This document shows positions 9,301 to 17,298 of a stretch of 49,539 nucleotides of DNA, one piece after another. The DNA lies in IMG/VR virus record IMGVR_UViG_3300025326_000053, positions 1-49,539 of that record. One strand, given 5' to 3'. Under the pieces are notes generated by a model. The model worked only from the letters and a program-made list of their open reading frames with translations. It searched no databases and had not been told where the DNA came from. Position numbers and translations under genes: made by a program. The first letter of the stretch is position 1. Each line of letters begins with the position of its first letter. This DNA is from a virus.

Positions 9301-12300
9301 TGGCTGAGGATGTGCGCATCCCAATCGTTCTCGGTAACGACGCGCCCACGGACAATCCGCACTTCCGATTCAGGTGCGCGCGATGTATCCGCCCAGTAAT
9401 CAGCATCACGGGATTGTGCCGATGGCCGCTGCGTATTTGCACGGGGAGACAGGAACTCGGATTCGCCCTTGTAGAACGGGTTGGCAACCTTCTTGTTCAC
9501 CCGGCTGCTGATGCTATCAAGGTTCAGGCTGGGGAACTCCCATTGCCCCATCGGGTGCCCATACACGGCCACTGCCGCTGTGGTTGGCCCACGCTGGTTG
9601 ACCGCCCGTGGTGCCCACCGGGTTTCCGGTGTTTGTCGCTGGCTAAACAATGGGCTTGCACCACTATCGCGCATCCGTTGTGCTGCCGAGATAATGGGGT
9701 TGCCATCCTCATCTAGCATCTCATCAACAAGCGGCCCTGAATTATCGAACTCTGGTGCAGTACGAGTTGCAGCCGCAGCCCCCTCATCAACCTGGTAATC
9801 CCGGCTGAGATACCCTTCCGGCGTGGGGTTGCGCATCCCTATCTTGGCATCAGGGATGTCCAGTTCATCGGCAAGACGCGCCCGTTCTGCTTCCAGTCGG
9901 GCTATCTCTGTGCGGCTCCGTACCGGGGAATCGTTGGCAAGGCGAAGATCGTCATGGGTTTTCGTCCATTGCCGCCACAGGTCGTCCACTTCATCCTCGG
10001 CGGCTTTGAGGTTGTCACTGACATTCATCCCCTCAAACATGCCGCCCATCTGCTGAGACTTGCCTTCCTCGGAACGCTTGATTGCACGCCGGAGAATGTC
10101 ATCAAACTTCTTGGGGTTGAGCCGGTTATCAGATACCCGGAACGCAAGTGCCTGAACCTCTGCCTGATCCAGCGCACCATTGCGGATACCCCGACCAGCG
10201 TTGGCGGAGATTTCCATCGGCAAGATGCCCTGGTCAGTCAACCGGGCAAGGTTGCTGTCAGGATTCAGGAACGAGTAGTTGTAGTACCGTTCAGCCATTG
10301 TCGCCGGAGTTTTGGCAATGCCGTCCGGGGACAATTTCAACGCACGGCCAATCTCCTCAAACGACTTTCCCTCGTCCACCATTCGGCGCACATCCTCCGC
10401 GATGTTCGCGTTCGACATGCCAAGGTTCTGCATGTTGGTTTCACGGGAAAGCCGCAGAAGATCATCGCCACTCGCGTCCGTATATCTGACTGGCACATCC
10501 ACGTTCAGCCGACGCGCTGCCTCTAGCCGGTTGTGGCCTGCAACAACGTAGGCATTGCCATCCTTGCCGCGTTTGAGAAGGATCGGGTCCATGCGTTCGC
10601 CGACATAGTTATCCACAATGCCGCGCACATGTTCCTCATCAAACGGTTTCGACCGTGGCTGGAGTGACTTGTCGATACCGAGATTCTTTTGCAGGTCCCG
10701 TTTCTTCATGCCCCATGTGGTGCGAATATCGGCAGGGGCCATGCTCTCAATCCCAGCAACACCCTTCGGTGCGCTGGCCTCAAAGAAAGCTTCCAGCATT
10801 TCCTTCGTTCCTGCCGCGTCTGTCCGCAACTTGTTTTTCAGGTACGTGAGCTCATCCAGCGTAAGACCTGCCGCACTGGCATGCCCTTTACGCTGCGCGT
10901 AGGCGCTCACCCACTCCGGCTTAACATTATTTTCTTTCATTAATGCGCGTAGGCGATTGTTCTCTGTGTTCCACTGCTTACGCGCCTCGGCCGTTTCCCT
11001 TTCTGTCGGAACGCGCAAGTCCCCCTGCTGCTCCTGCCCTACACCACGACGCACCGGCTCAGGCTCCACAATCGGGGCATCCATGATGCCTTCCGGCTCT
11101 ACCGGGGCAGCCTGACGCGGGGTGGGCAATGGCTCTGTCGAAATGGTTGGCGTCGGTGCAGCGGCACGCGGTTCAGGCACACGGCCTGCAAGCCGGTCCA
11201 GGTATCGGGTGCGATACTCGCCTGCTGTACGGATAAGCGCGGCAAGGTGGGCATCTTCCCGGTTGAAAGCCCGGGTGCCCAACGTCCGGCGTGCAGCATC
11301 AGATACATCCGCATCGCCAAAGATGAAGGTTTCCAGCAACAGGTCATCGTTCTCGGTGCTATCCAGCGTTGCGGTCTTGGCCTTGTTCTTGAAGCGGTAC
11401 GCGGGAATCTCCCGATCCGGGAACGCCTGCTTGAAGTCAGGGATCAAGTCATCAATGATGTACCGGGCTTCATTGACCGCAGACAGCGCCTTGTGCGGGT
11501 AGTCAAACTTCCCGCCACGGGCTTGTTTCTGGCCGATACTCCGGGCTTTTAGTTCCTCTTCCTTGGCATCGAATCGGCGGGCCTTCGGATCGTGCAGGTC
11601 CGCAAAGAACTTCCACCGATCCGGGAGGTCCTTGCCAACTGCAACATACGTTTCATCCACAATCCGGCGTGCGTAATCATCTTCCTCCAGAAGCTCAAGG
11701 ACAGCACGCCCATCTTCATCGGTACGCGGTGTCGCAATACCCCAGTTCGGCGCGTCCGGCAACCCATCCTCACGATACGAGAACGGGGATTCACCACCAA
11801 TATCAAGTGACTGCTGATCCCAGTTCTCATACAGGGCACGTTGCGCGGGCGGCAATGTCTCGATCACCTCACGCGGGATTGGCGGCGTATCCACCGAGGA
11901 CACGACGGTTGGCGGTTGCCCCGATGCAGGAGCATCCGGCGTTCGTGGCGCAGGTGGCACATCAGGCGCAGTTGGAGGTGGCACGGTGCCGGTCGTTGGC
12001 GGCGGGTTATCCATCGGACGGGTCAGCGCCTGCTGGTCAGCAAGGGTGGACACGGAGCGGTCTACGTCTTGCTGCGATTTTGTCATGGCAACCTGGTCGG
12101 TGTCCCGGAACAGCTTGCCAGTAATGCGGGCAGTTGCCAGTTTATCGGCAAGCCCTGTCCGCACACCCTCTGTCGTGAGAGTGTTATACGTACCCCGCGC
12201 CGTCCGGGACAGGGCCGCATCCATCAGTTCGTCAGGCAGTTGCAGCAACCGTCCTGTGGTATTCATGCCGCGAGAAAGCAGGTTGCGGCCAATGCTGGTT

Positions 12301-14042
12301 GTTGCGGCTTCCCCCGCGACCTTGGTAGCACCACGTCGGAGCAAGCCACCACCACCGGCAGCGATATTCAGTGGATCGCCCGCGATTTCGCCCACGACAC
12401 GGGTGAGCATATTCTGTTGGCCTACCCAGTATTCAAAGACCGCTTCGCCGCCCGTGAAGTCCACAACCCCATCATCATTCGCGTCATACCCATTCTCATA
12501 CAGGTCAATCACCTTATCAGGGTTGGCTTTCGCCCACTCCCCAATCGAACCTTCCTCCGACGTGAGTTTTGTTTTCCCCGGCTTCAAGTCTGACCCGGGG
12601 GCACCGAGGACAAATGAGGTCAACGGGTCCCATCCGGGGAGGTTCACATCATTGCCGGACGCCTGCTCATACAAGATGCTGCCCATTTGCTCATTGGTCC
12701 ATCGGCGCGGCTTGTCCAATGCAGCCAAGGCAGGAAGCACGCCACCGCCAAGGTCCTTCATGCCCTCGATAAAGTCACCACCACTGCCGATAATGCGCTT
12801 ATCTTCCAGCGGCTTGCTCACGCCGCCGTAGACAACATCATCGACATTCGCGGGATTCTCTTGTGCGGTAACAATCGTCCACGTCCCATTGCGCTTGACG
12901 GCCATCTTGCCGTCAGGGATCACATAGATGCCCTGCGCTTCCAGTTCGTTCGCTTCCGTATTCATGCCGTGCTCATCACGGATGATATTGGTTGTCATCG
13001 CAGGCAACGGTGCGTTGGCATCCTCTGACTGTGCCAGGTATTCGTCCATTGGCATTGCCGTCAGTCGCCCGGTTTCCGGGTCCTGGATATACGCGGTATC
13101 ATCGCGGTACTCAGTCAACCCGCTCTGCTCCAGCCGGTCAGCCATCTCGGTTGTCTCAGGCGTATCAATGGCACGTAGTTCGGCAATCGACAGTACCCGC
13201 ACTTCCTTATCGGGCTCAACAATGTTGCCCTCGGCGTCCACCGTTGCGGTGTTCTGTGCCCGGTTTGCGGCAGCCTGTTCATCAGTCATTTCACCGACGA
13301 CGGTTGGGCTACCCGTGGCAACCATTTTCTCCCCGGATTGCTCACCGCCACCGCGACGGATAACCTTGGACCCCTGCGGGACTTCCTCGGTTGCATAGAT
13401 CGTGGAGATATTGCCTTGCCGATCTTCAACAACCAGGATTTCAGGATTCTTGGCAACGGCAACCTGCTTCGGCGGGACAATGCCATTCTTGACCGTATCC
13501 GACTGCTGTTCAAGCAAGTCGTTGTTCGCGGCCATATCGTCACGCCGGGATGCCGGGATCACTTCACTGATAACCCGCGTTCCAGCCGGAAGGGTTGGCA
13601 CATACCGCTCAGGCACGGCAACCGTGACTTCGCCTTCCTCTGTGCCGGTATCGTAGGCCACAAACACGTAGCCCTCGCCATCCTTCGCAGCGTAGGGGTT
13701 ATCGGTTGGCTTCGGTTGCGGCGCTTGCACCGGGGCAGTATCACGGGCAGGCTGCTGATAGCCCATCGGCATTGTGGTCGATGCCATAAGGTTCGGGTTG
13801 ATCGCCGGGGATGGCATCTGCTGTGCGGCAGGTGCAGCCGCAAGTTGCGCGATCTGCGCTACCAGGTCGGGCGGCAATCCTGCGGATGCCTGCTGAATGG
13901 CCTGTTGCTGTTGTGGTGTTGCGTTGGAATACGGCAGTGGCTCTGGCCGTTGGGTACGGATAGGCGGTGGCGCTGTGGGCGCACCCGGTAGGCCCATTGA
14001 CGATGTAAGTCCTTCAAGGAATCTCTCGAAATCAGATACCAT
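6348..14042 (-). CDS. Giant internal virion protein with ParB-like domain (polyvalent-protein type)
   Basis: 2,564 residues from ATG 14042, about 15.6% of the genome in one frame. The first ~130 residues are Pro/Gln-rich. Around 524 is an EF-hand-like loop (DANDDGVVDFTG). Residues ~680-720 form a Pro-rich linker. About 1100-1230 resembles a ParB/sulfiredoxin-type nuclease domain, with VVAGHNRLEAARRLNVDVPV near 1168. From ~1680 to 2100 it is helical with a hydrophobic stretch near 1700 (LIGNTITAMITGNFGIIP). The C-terminal ~200 residues are acidic and Pro/Ser-rich. Many podoviruses eject proteins of this size with their DNA, and multi-domain polyvalent proteins of phages often combine such modules. 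It lies between the virion lysin and the scaffold, as expected for a core/ejection protein. The enzymatic role is unproven. Confidence 0.8.
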   Translation of the reverse strand: MVSDFERFLEGLTSSMGLPGAPTAPPPIRTQRPEPLPYSNATPQQQQAIQQASAGLPPDLVAQIAQLAAAPAAQQMPSPAINPNLMASTTMPMGYQQPARDTAPVQAPQPKPTDNPYAAKDGEGYVFVAYDTGTEEGEVTVAVPERYVPTLPAGTRVISEVIPASRRDDMAANNDLLEQQSDTVKNGIVPPKQVAVAKNPEILVVEDRQGNISTIYATEEVPQGSKVIRRGGGEQSGEKMVATGSPTVVGEMTDEQAAANRAQNTATVDAEGNIVEPDKEVRVLSIAELRAIDTPETTEMADRLEQSGLTEYRDDTAYIQDPETGRLTAMPMDEYLAQSEDANAPLPAMTTNIIRDEHGMNTEANELEAQGIYVIPDGKMAVKRNGTWTIVTAQENPANVDDVVYGGVSKPLEDKRIIGSGGDFIEGMKDLGGGVLPALAALDKPRRWTNEQMGSILYEQASGNDVNLPGWDPLTSFVLGAPGSDLKPGKTKLTSEEGSIGEWAKANPDKVIDLYENGYDANDDGVVDFTGGEAVFEYWVGQQNMLTRVVGEIAGDPLNIAAGGGGLLRRGATKVAGEAATTSIGRNLLSRGMNTTGRLLQLPDELMDAALSRTARGTYNTLTTEGVRTGLADKLATARITGKLFRDTDQVAMTKSQQDVDRSVSTLADQQALTRPMDNPPPTTGTVPPPTAPDVPPAPRTPDAPASGQPPTVVSSVDTPPIPREVIETLPPAQRALYENWDQQSLDIGGESPFSYREDGLPDAPNWGIATPRTDEDGRAVLELLEEDDYARRIVDETYVAVGKDLPDRWKFFADLHDPKARRFDAKEEELKARSIGQKQARGGKFDYPHKALSAVNEARYIIDDLIPDFKQAFPDREIPAYRFKNKAKTATLDSTENDDLLLETFIFGDADVSDAARRTLGTRAFNREDAHLAALIRTAGEYRTRYLDRLAGRVPEPRAAAPTPTISTEPLPTPRQAAPVEPEGIMDAPIVEPEPVRRGVGQEQQGDLRVPTERETAEARKQWNTENNRLRALMKENNVKPEWVSAYAQRKGHASAAGLTLDELTYLKNKLRTDAAGTKEMLEAFFEASAPKGVAGIESMAPADIRTTWGMKKRDLQKNLGIDKSLQPRSKPFDEEHVRGIVDNYVGERMDPILLKRGKDGNAYVVAGHNRLEAARRLNVDVPVRYTDASGDDLLRLSRETNMQNLGMSNANIAEDVRRMVDEGKSFEEIGRALKLSPDGIAKTPATMAERYYNYSFLNPDSNLARLTDQGILPMEISANAGRGIRNGALDQAEVQALAFRVSDNRLNPKKFDDILRRAIKRSEEGKSQQMGGMFEGMNVSDNLKAAEDEVDDLWRQWTKTHDDLRLANDSPVRSRTEIARLEAERARLADELDIPDAKIGMRNPTPEGYLSRDYQVDEGAAAATRTAPEFDNSGPLVDEMLDEDGNPIISAAQRMRDSGASPLFSQRQTPETRWAPRAVNQRGPTTAAVAVYGHPMGQWEFPSLNLDSISSRVNKKVANPFYKGESEFLSPRANTQRPSAQSRDADYWADTSRAPESEVRIVRGRVVTENDWDAHILSQRFDDGEQILDRWSRLADEYEGRGLTAEQADVRAADQVMADWGEQVIKDYDAKHGTSYHEKYVEEYERVTTTGKKEDRLEGTHAQIVATQRAIGGTNKATTIYDDYLGIMREMTLYNVLSGPRYIMTQLIGNTITAMITGNFGIIPRAIGEYKSSYQQMSGVNNDWVMKMLGGIGDGELSERTLRKGIRELEGEPRMILFDGTDRMMREWNIGTERGDIFNVVRDEVTEVGAPTKLHNLRLGSMQIGKRVDGVFANRAVRDMANAWDLSYRKAMYGHMLQQNNAGARIHMRNRMMETMPSSLPTSEFNRMWDEIPDFFGSDRIRQVFGEVDAKWADRMARDWQSAIRKMDMDARDKTYKLFFSGYERNADKALRRVFFFHYWMSRATPLYTEALMRNPGVMNAYVKMLAEIKEQEEEGRFGPAVNGFLNFLSTPFGFNIFIRPDAFLQTVFALDDGSDFAPEGETFLGTLMRKSPLMINPLIDSAANLLGIQGDTFAPDPLMLGQWSNLSTNGTNFVKSHMGDEVGSPTRNSYSDLLAWVREKTSGYVGLPKIEMTDSTQYARRDVNYFIMEVAEERGLDPMGVEAMAAMDDPESSLYKEAFNRYSEMKLWEHGLRFFPITAPLYPKVRQERGDETRYIINSAEPGSSEREEAMNQRAIAQTSDPEARTLALQQKEYTSLGKPDERDAYSTYNGIQYGGLKEPVVIDGVAVDDWVLFGMTEDERKTAADAWAEQTGNTDKVESVRELRKEYRESHPEYAAYVDWRGQVSDHEGGAIEYWADLAEGNPNAERYLSNVEEGEPGDVEMNLTSVTAYMQYMGIRPTIYDPNPISTNNGQGQPYNPAGASDSNGEWGSGSSTTIEEDLVAYDEEMTAWNAKYGDLRNMTPPMRDATMQIARDNGDEMPYLSAKAKDYMKWVDAQTPGTDTSIPAYEKWKEGQDADVEKKPGDQSPEDREKAKRKESSYAPTQPQYAGGINELLSLLQF

Positions 14043-14054
14043 TCCTTATCCCCT

Positions 14055-16055
14055 TTACCGGAACATGTTTGCCACAAGCCAGTCGTTCCATGCGTTGCCA
14101 CTGGACACATTGTTGCTTTGAACTGTATCACCTCGCATGATGGCGATAATCATATCTTGATAACTGGTTGGCATTGGCCGTCCACTTATTTGCCCGCTCA
14201 GGGATGAAAGACCACCGGCCAACACGCCCCCCGTGGTCAGGGTTGCCGGGTCCGCGCTCATCCAGCCGGAAGGCGTTTGCGGGTTGGGCACCCGGTATTC
14301 AAGGTGCAAGTGTGGCCCTGAACCTGCCGTGCCGGATGTGCCAACAAGACTCCCCGCGTTGATACGCTGGCCCACCTGTACCGTGCCCGATCCCATATGG
14401 CCGAAGATCAACTCATGGCCGTTATCCATCCGAACCCGGATTTCGCCAATGCCCCCATTGTCATCGCCGTAGAACCCGGTGCCACCGGCAGCGATCACCG
14501 TGCCGCCGACCGGGGTATAGATTTTGGTTCCATATTCCATGCCGTAATCAACGCCCGGATGCCCCAGTTGCCCGAACTGTTCATACGCATAGTCATACAT
14601 GCCGCGCCCGCTCAGTTGCCGCCCGCCATACTCCACACTCGTATGGTTGAGCACCCAATCGTTCGCCTCCAGGTTCCCTTGCGTCACACTCACGCCGGGC
14701 ATATTCCCCCAGATAGAACTCAATGGCAGGACATCGCCACCTGCGGGGCCAGTTGTGCCGCCACCCGTACTCCCGTCCAGTTCCTTCCAGTACCCGTTGA
14801 TTTGGTTCCAGTACATCTCATTGGTGGTGCCGTTGGCGTCAGCGCCTACCAACCCGAGATACGCACGCGCAGCCATTTCCCACGAGCCGTGCTGGTCGTA
14901 GTTCGATTTCAGGATTTTGGTGCCGAGGTCGATGTTATAGGCCGGGTCGAACAACTGTTCTGCGTTACCGCCGTTCCAGATATCCGGCATGATTTGCATG
15001 AGCCCGGTTGCGCCACTCGCGCCATGCTGTGCCGTGGGCACGCCGCCCGATTCAAGCCGGATGATCGACTTCACAAGGTTTGGCGGCACGCCGTACCTGG
15101 ATGCAGCGGTGGCAACAAGGCTGTCCCACTGGTTCACGGGCTGCCAGTTCGGGTCCTGTGGACTGCCGAGCGATACACCCATGCGACTGCCAACAACACC
15201 ACCGTTAGCCTGTGTCCACGCATCCTCCTGTTGCCACATGCCGTTGACCTGTGAGACATACATGGATGTGGTGCCGTGAACGAGGCTATCGGGGGGCGTA
15301 TAGGTTTGGTCAGGGTTGCCCGAGTAATAGGTGGCAATAACCCCGTCCCACCCGTACTTGTCGCCCACACCGGGGCGGCTGTAGATTTGCCGCAAGCCGT
15401 TCGCCATTGCGTCAATCTGCAAGGCCCGGTTGCCGATCATGGCATTGAAGTCATAGCCCCATGATTTCGCGGTACTCTCAAAGATACCGACATACGGGAG
15501 GATACGGTCACCGGGGCGAACCTCTGGCGTGCGATTCCCATCCCGTTCCCAATCGCCGGTTGATTCCCGTGCGATCATCGACTTCAACAGGTTCGCGGGG
15601 ATACCATACTTGGCGGCAGCAGCCTCAATCTCCCCGAATACAGCCGGGTCCTTGTTGAAGTTGCCACTGGCAAACCCTGGATTCTTGCTAACGTTACCAC
15701 CACCACCGGACGGGCCAGCGGCAAGTTGCTCCTCAAACGATTGCCACTCAGACGGCGTGTCCTTGTAATACTTGTCGATCCGGCCACCGATCAGGCGACT
15801 GGAGTAGGCGTTCATCGGATCGAAGCTGGCCGAGTAGTTACCGAACGACGCGCCGAAGTCATTAATCAGGGGATTCCCGGAGCCGCTCCCCATCGTGTAG
15901 TCGTATGGCGTTGGGGTGGTACTTGCCCAGTTACTTGATACGGGAGCCGAGAACTTGCTCGTCCATGAGGAAAGTCCCCCATCAGCAATGGGGGACGCTC
16001 CGGGTAAATCCTGCCAATCTACAGAAAGATCAGCGTTATATGCTCTACGGTCCAC
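14055..16055 (-). CDS. Virion-associated lysin: two transglycosylase domains plus M23 peptidase
   Basis: 666 residues from GTG 16055, with AGGTGA upstream and no better ATG. Residues ~140-250 form a lysozyme-like (SLT-type) domain with catalytic Glu in ARESTG (~159). A second such domain at ~305-420 has RLESGG (~331) and GATGLMQIMP. Residues ~490-600 form an M23 endopeptidase domain with HPGVD (metal ligands, ~498) and HLHLEY (~578). The enzyme would cut both glycan and peptide bonds of peptidoglycan during genome entry. The gene is next to the giant internal protein, suggesting both act in ejection. Two transglycosylase modules in one chain is uncommon, and the first lacks the GATGLMQ signature of the second. 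Confidence 0.92.
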   Translation of the reverse strand: MDRRAYNADLSVDWQDLPGASPIADGGLSSWTSKFSAPVSSNWASTTPTPYDYTMGSGSGNPLINDFGASFGNYSASFDPMNAYSSRLIGGRIDKYYKDTPSEWQSFEEQLAAGPSGGGGNVSKNPGFASGNFNKDPAVFGEIEAAAAKYGIPANLLKSMIARESTGDWERDGNRTPEVRPGDRILPYVGIFESTAKSWGYDFNAMIGNRALQIDAMANGLRQIYSRPGVGDKYGWDGVIATYYSGNPDQTYTPPDSLVHGTTSMYVSQVNGMWQQEDAWTQANGGVVGSRMGVSLGSPQDPNWQPVNQWDSLVATAASRYGVPPNLVKSIIRLESGGVPTAQHGASGATGLMQIMPDIWNGGNAEQLFDPAYNIDLGTKILKSNYDQHGSWEMAARAYLGLVGADANGTTNEMYWNQINGYWKELDGSTGGGTTGPAGGDVLPLSSIWGNMPGVSVTQGNLEANDWVLNHTSVEYGGRQLSGRGMYDYAYEQFGQLGHPGVDYGMEYGTKIYTPVGGTVIAAGGTGFYGDDNGGIGEIRVRMDNGHELIFGHMGSGTVQVGQRINAGSLVGTSGTAGSGPHLHLEYRVPNPQTPSGWMSADPATLTTGGVLAGGLSSLSGQISGRPMPTSYQDMIIAIMRGDTVQSNNVSSGNAWNDWLVANMFR

Positions 16056-16060
16056 CTAGT

Positions 16061-16477
16061 TCACCTGCCGAGCCATCGGGCGACCGGCGCGAATTGCGCA
16101 TTGTTCTCGCCGCGCTGTCCAGCGGAGAGTTGCTGGAACTGCGCCTGCAATGCTGCCAGTGACGGCAGGGTTTTCATAAACTGGTCCATCGTAATCAGCG
16201 GATTCTCCAGGGTCGCCTGCCCATACCCGCGTTGGAACCGTGGGTACTGCTGGTAGAACCACCGGGAGAAGGCGCTATCGTTATCCGCGATGCCCTGCTG
16301 CTGGCCGTACTGCGAGTAGGCCAACTGTGGGGCCTGTTCCCGAATCTGTCCGGCAAGCGGGGTGGTGTTCCAACTCTTGACCGCGCCATACGTGGAGTTC
16401 GGATCGAAGAACACGTTAGACGGAGCGGTGGCAGCCGGAACCGATGTCGATGTAAACGGCTTATTCCAGTCAACCAT
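16061..16477 (-). CDS. Small virion-cluster protein, unknown function
   Basis: 138 residues from ATG 16477, with AGGAGATTGGC upstream. It is rich in Gln, Tyr, Phe and Pro (AYSQYGQQQGIADNDSAFSR, FYQQYPRFQRGYGQ). No known domain is seen. It sits 5 bases before the virion lysin, in the same leftward unit, so it is probably an internal core or ejection protein. Confidence 0.65.
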   Translation of the reverse strand: MVDWNKPFTSTSVPAATAPSNVFFDPNSTYGAVKSWNTTPLAGQIREQAPQLAYSQYGQQQGIADNDSAFSRWFYQQYPRFQRGYGQATLENPLITMDQFMKTLPSLAALQAQFQQLSAGQRGENNAQFAPVARWLGR

Positions 16478-16486
16478 GCCAATCTC

Positions 16487-17233
16487 CTATCGTGGGGCCT
16501 GCCCTGTGAGCCACGGGTACTTCTCGCGCATGAACTCAACCGGATTCTGCGTACTGCCTGCGCCCGTTCGGAGCATCTGGTTACCGTATTCGTCACCGGC
16601 CTGCTGCACAGAGCCCATGTAGGCACTTGCGGCAAGCGGATTCATCCCGGCCCCGGCAACGTCACGAAGCAGGTTGAACAGGGTGCGAATCTGTGTACTG
16701 GCATCGCCCTGTCCGAGCAATGCGCCAAGGTCAGTCTTGGAATCCGCGCCGAACTCGCCCTGGCCGAAGATGTTGTTCAACAGTTCGCCGGAACTCAATG
16801 CCTTGCCACCCGGCGTACCGAGTTGCGAGTAGAGGTTCTGGAGGAAGTTGGCGAAGGTATTGGCCGCGCCGCCCTTGTCGTTCGCGGTCAAACGACCAGC
16901 ACCCTCCATCATGGAGAACAAGGACAACGGGTCAGCGCCAAAGTCGCGCATCGCTGCATAGCCGGGGCTACTGGTTTCGATACCCTTGAATACGTCCTGC
17001 AACAGGAACCACGGGTTTTGGTAGATGCTTTCCAGCATCTCCGGGGTATAGCCCTGCTTCCCGGCCCAGCCAGTTCCACCGGCAAACCCGTCACCACCGG
17101 ATGTCCCCGGCGCGGTATACGCGGGATTGACCGATCCGGTAGAAGGGGCGATTGGGGCTACTGTGTTTGTGAATACAGGCTGCCCCGTGGGGCCAACAAC
17201 CTGACCTGTTCGTTCGTCGATATATCCTGCCAT
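16487..17233 (-). CDS. Virion-cluster protein, unknown function
   Basis: 248 residues from ATG 17233. The N-terminal ~70 residues are Gly/Thr/Pro-rich and disordered-looking. The remainder is helical (GYTPEMLESIYQNPWFLLQD, LFNLLRDVAGAGMNPLAASAYMGSV) and ends in a basic segment. It lies between the portal gene and the lysin/ejection group. Size and order resemble small internal core proteins of podoviruses, but I do not recognise a family. Confidence 0.65.
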   Translation of the reverse strand: MAGYIDERTGQVVGPTGQPVFTNTVAPIAPSTGSVNPAYTAPGTSGGDGFAGGTGWAGKQGYTPEMLESIYQNPWFLLQDVFKGIETSSPGYAAMRDFGADPLSLFSMMEGAGRLTANDKGGAANTFANFLQNLYSQLGTPGGKALSSGELLNNIFGQGEFGADSKTDLGALLGQGDASTQIRTLFNLLRDVAGAGMNPLAASAYMGSVQQAGDEYGNQMLRTGAGSTQNPVEFMREKYPWLTGQAPR

Positions 17234-17298
17234 GTTGCTCTCCTTATGCGCTCAACGCTGTTGACTGTAGTGTGCGTTTTATCGTCACACCATCGCTG

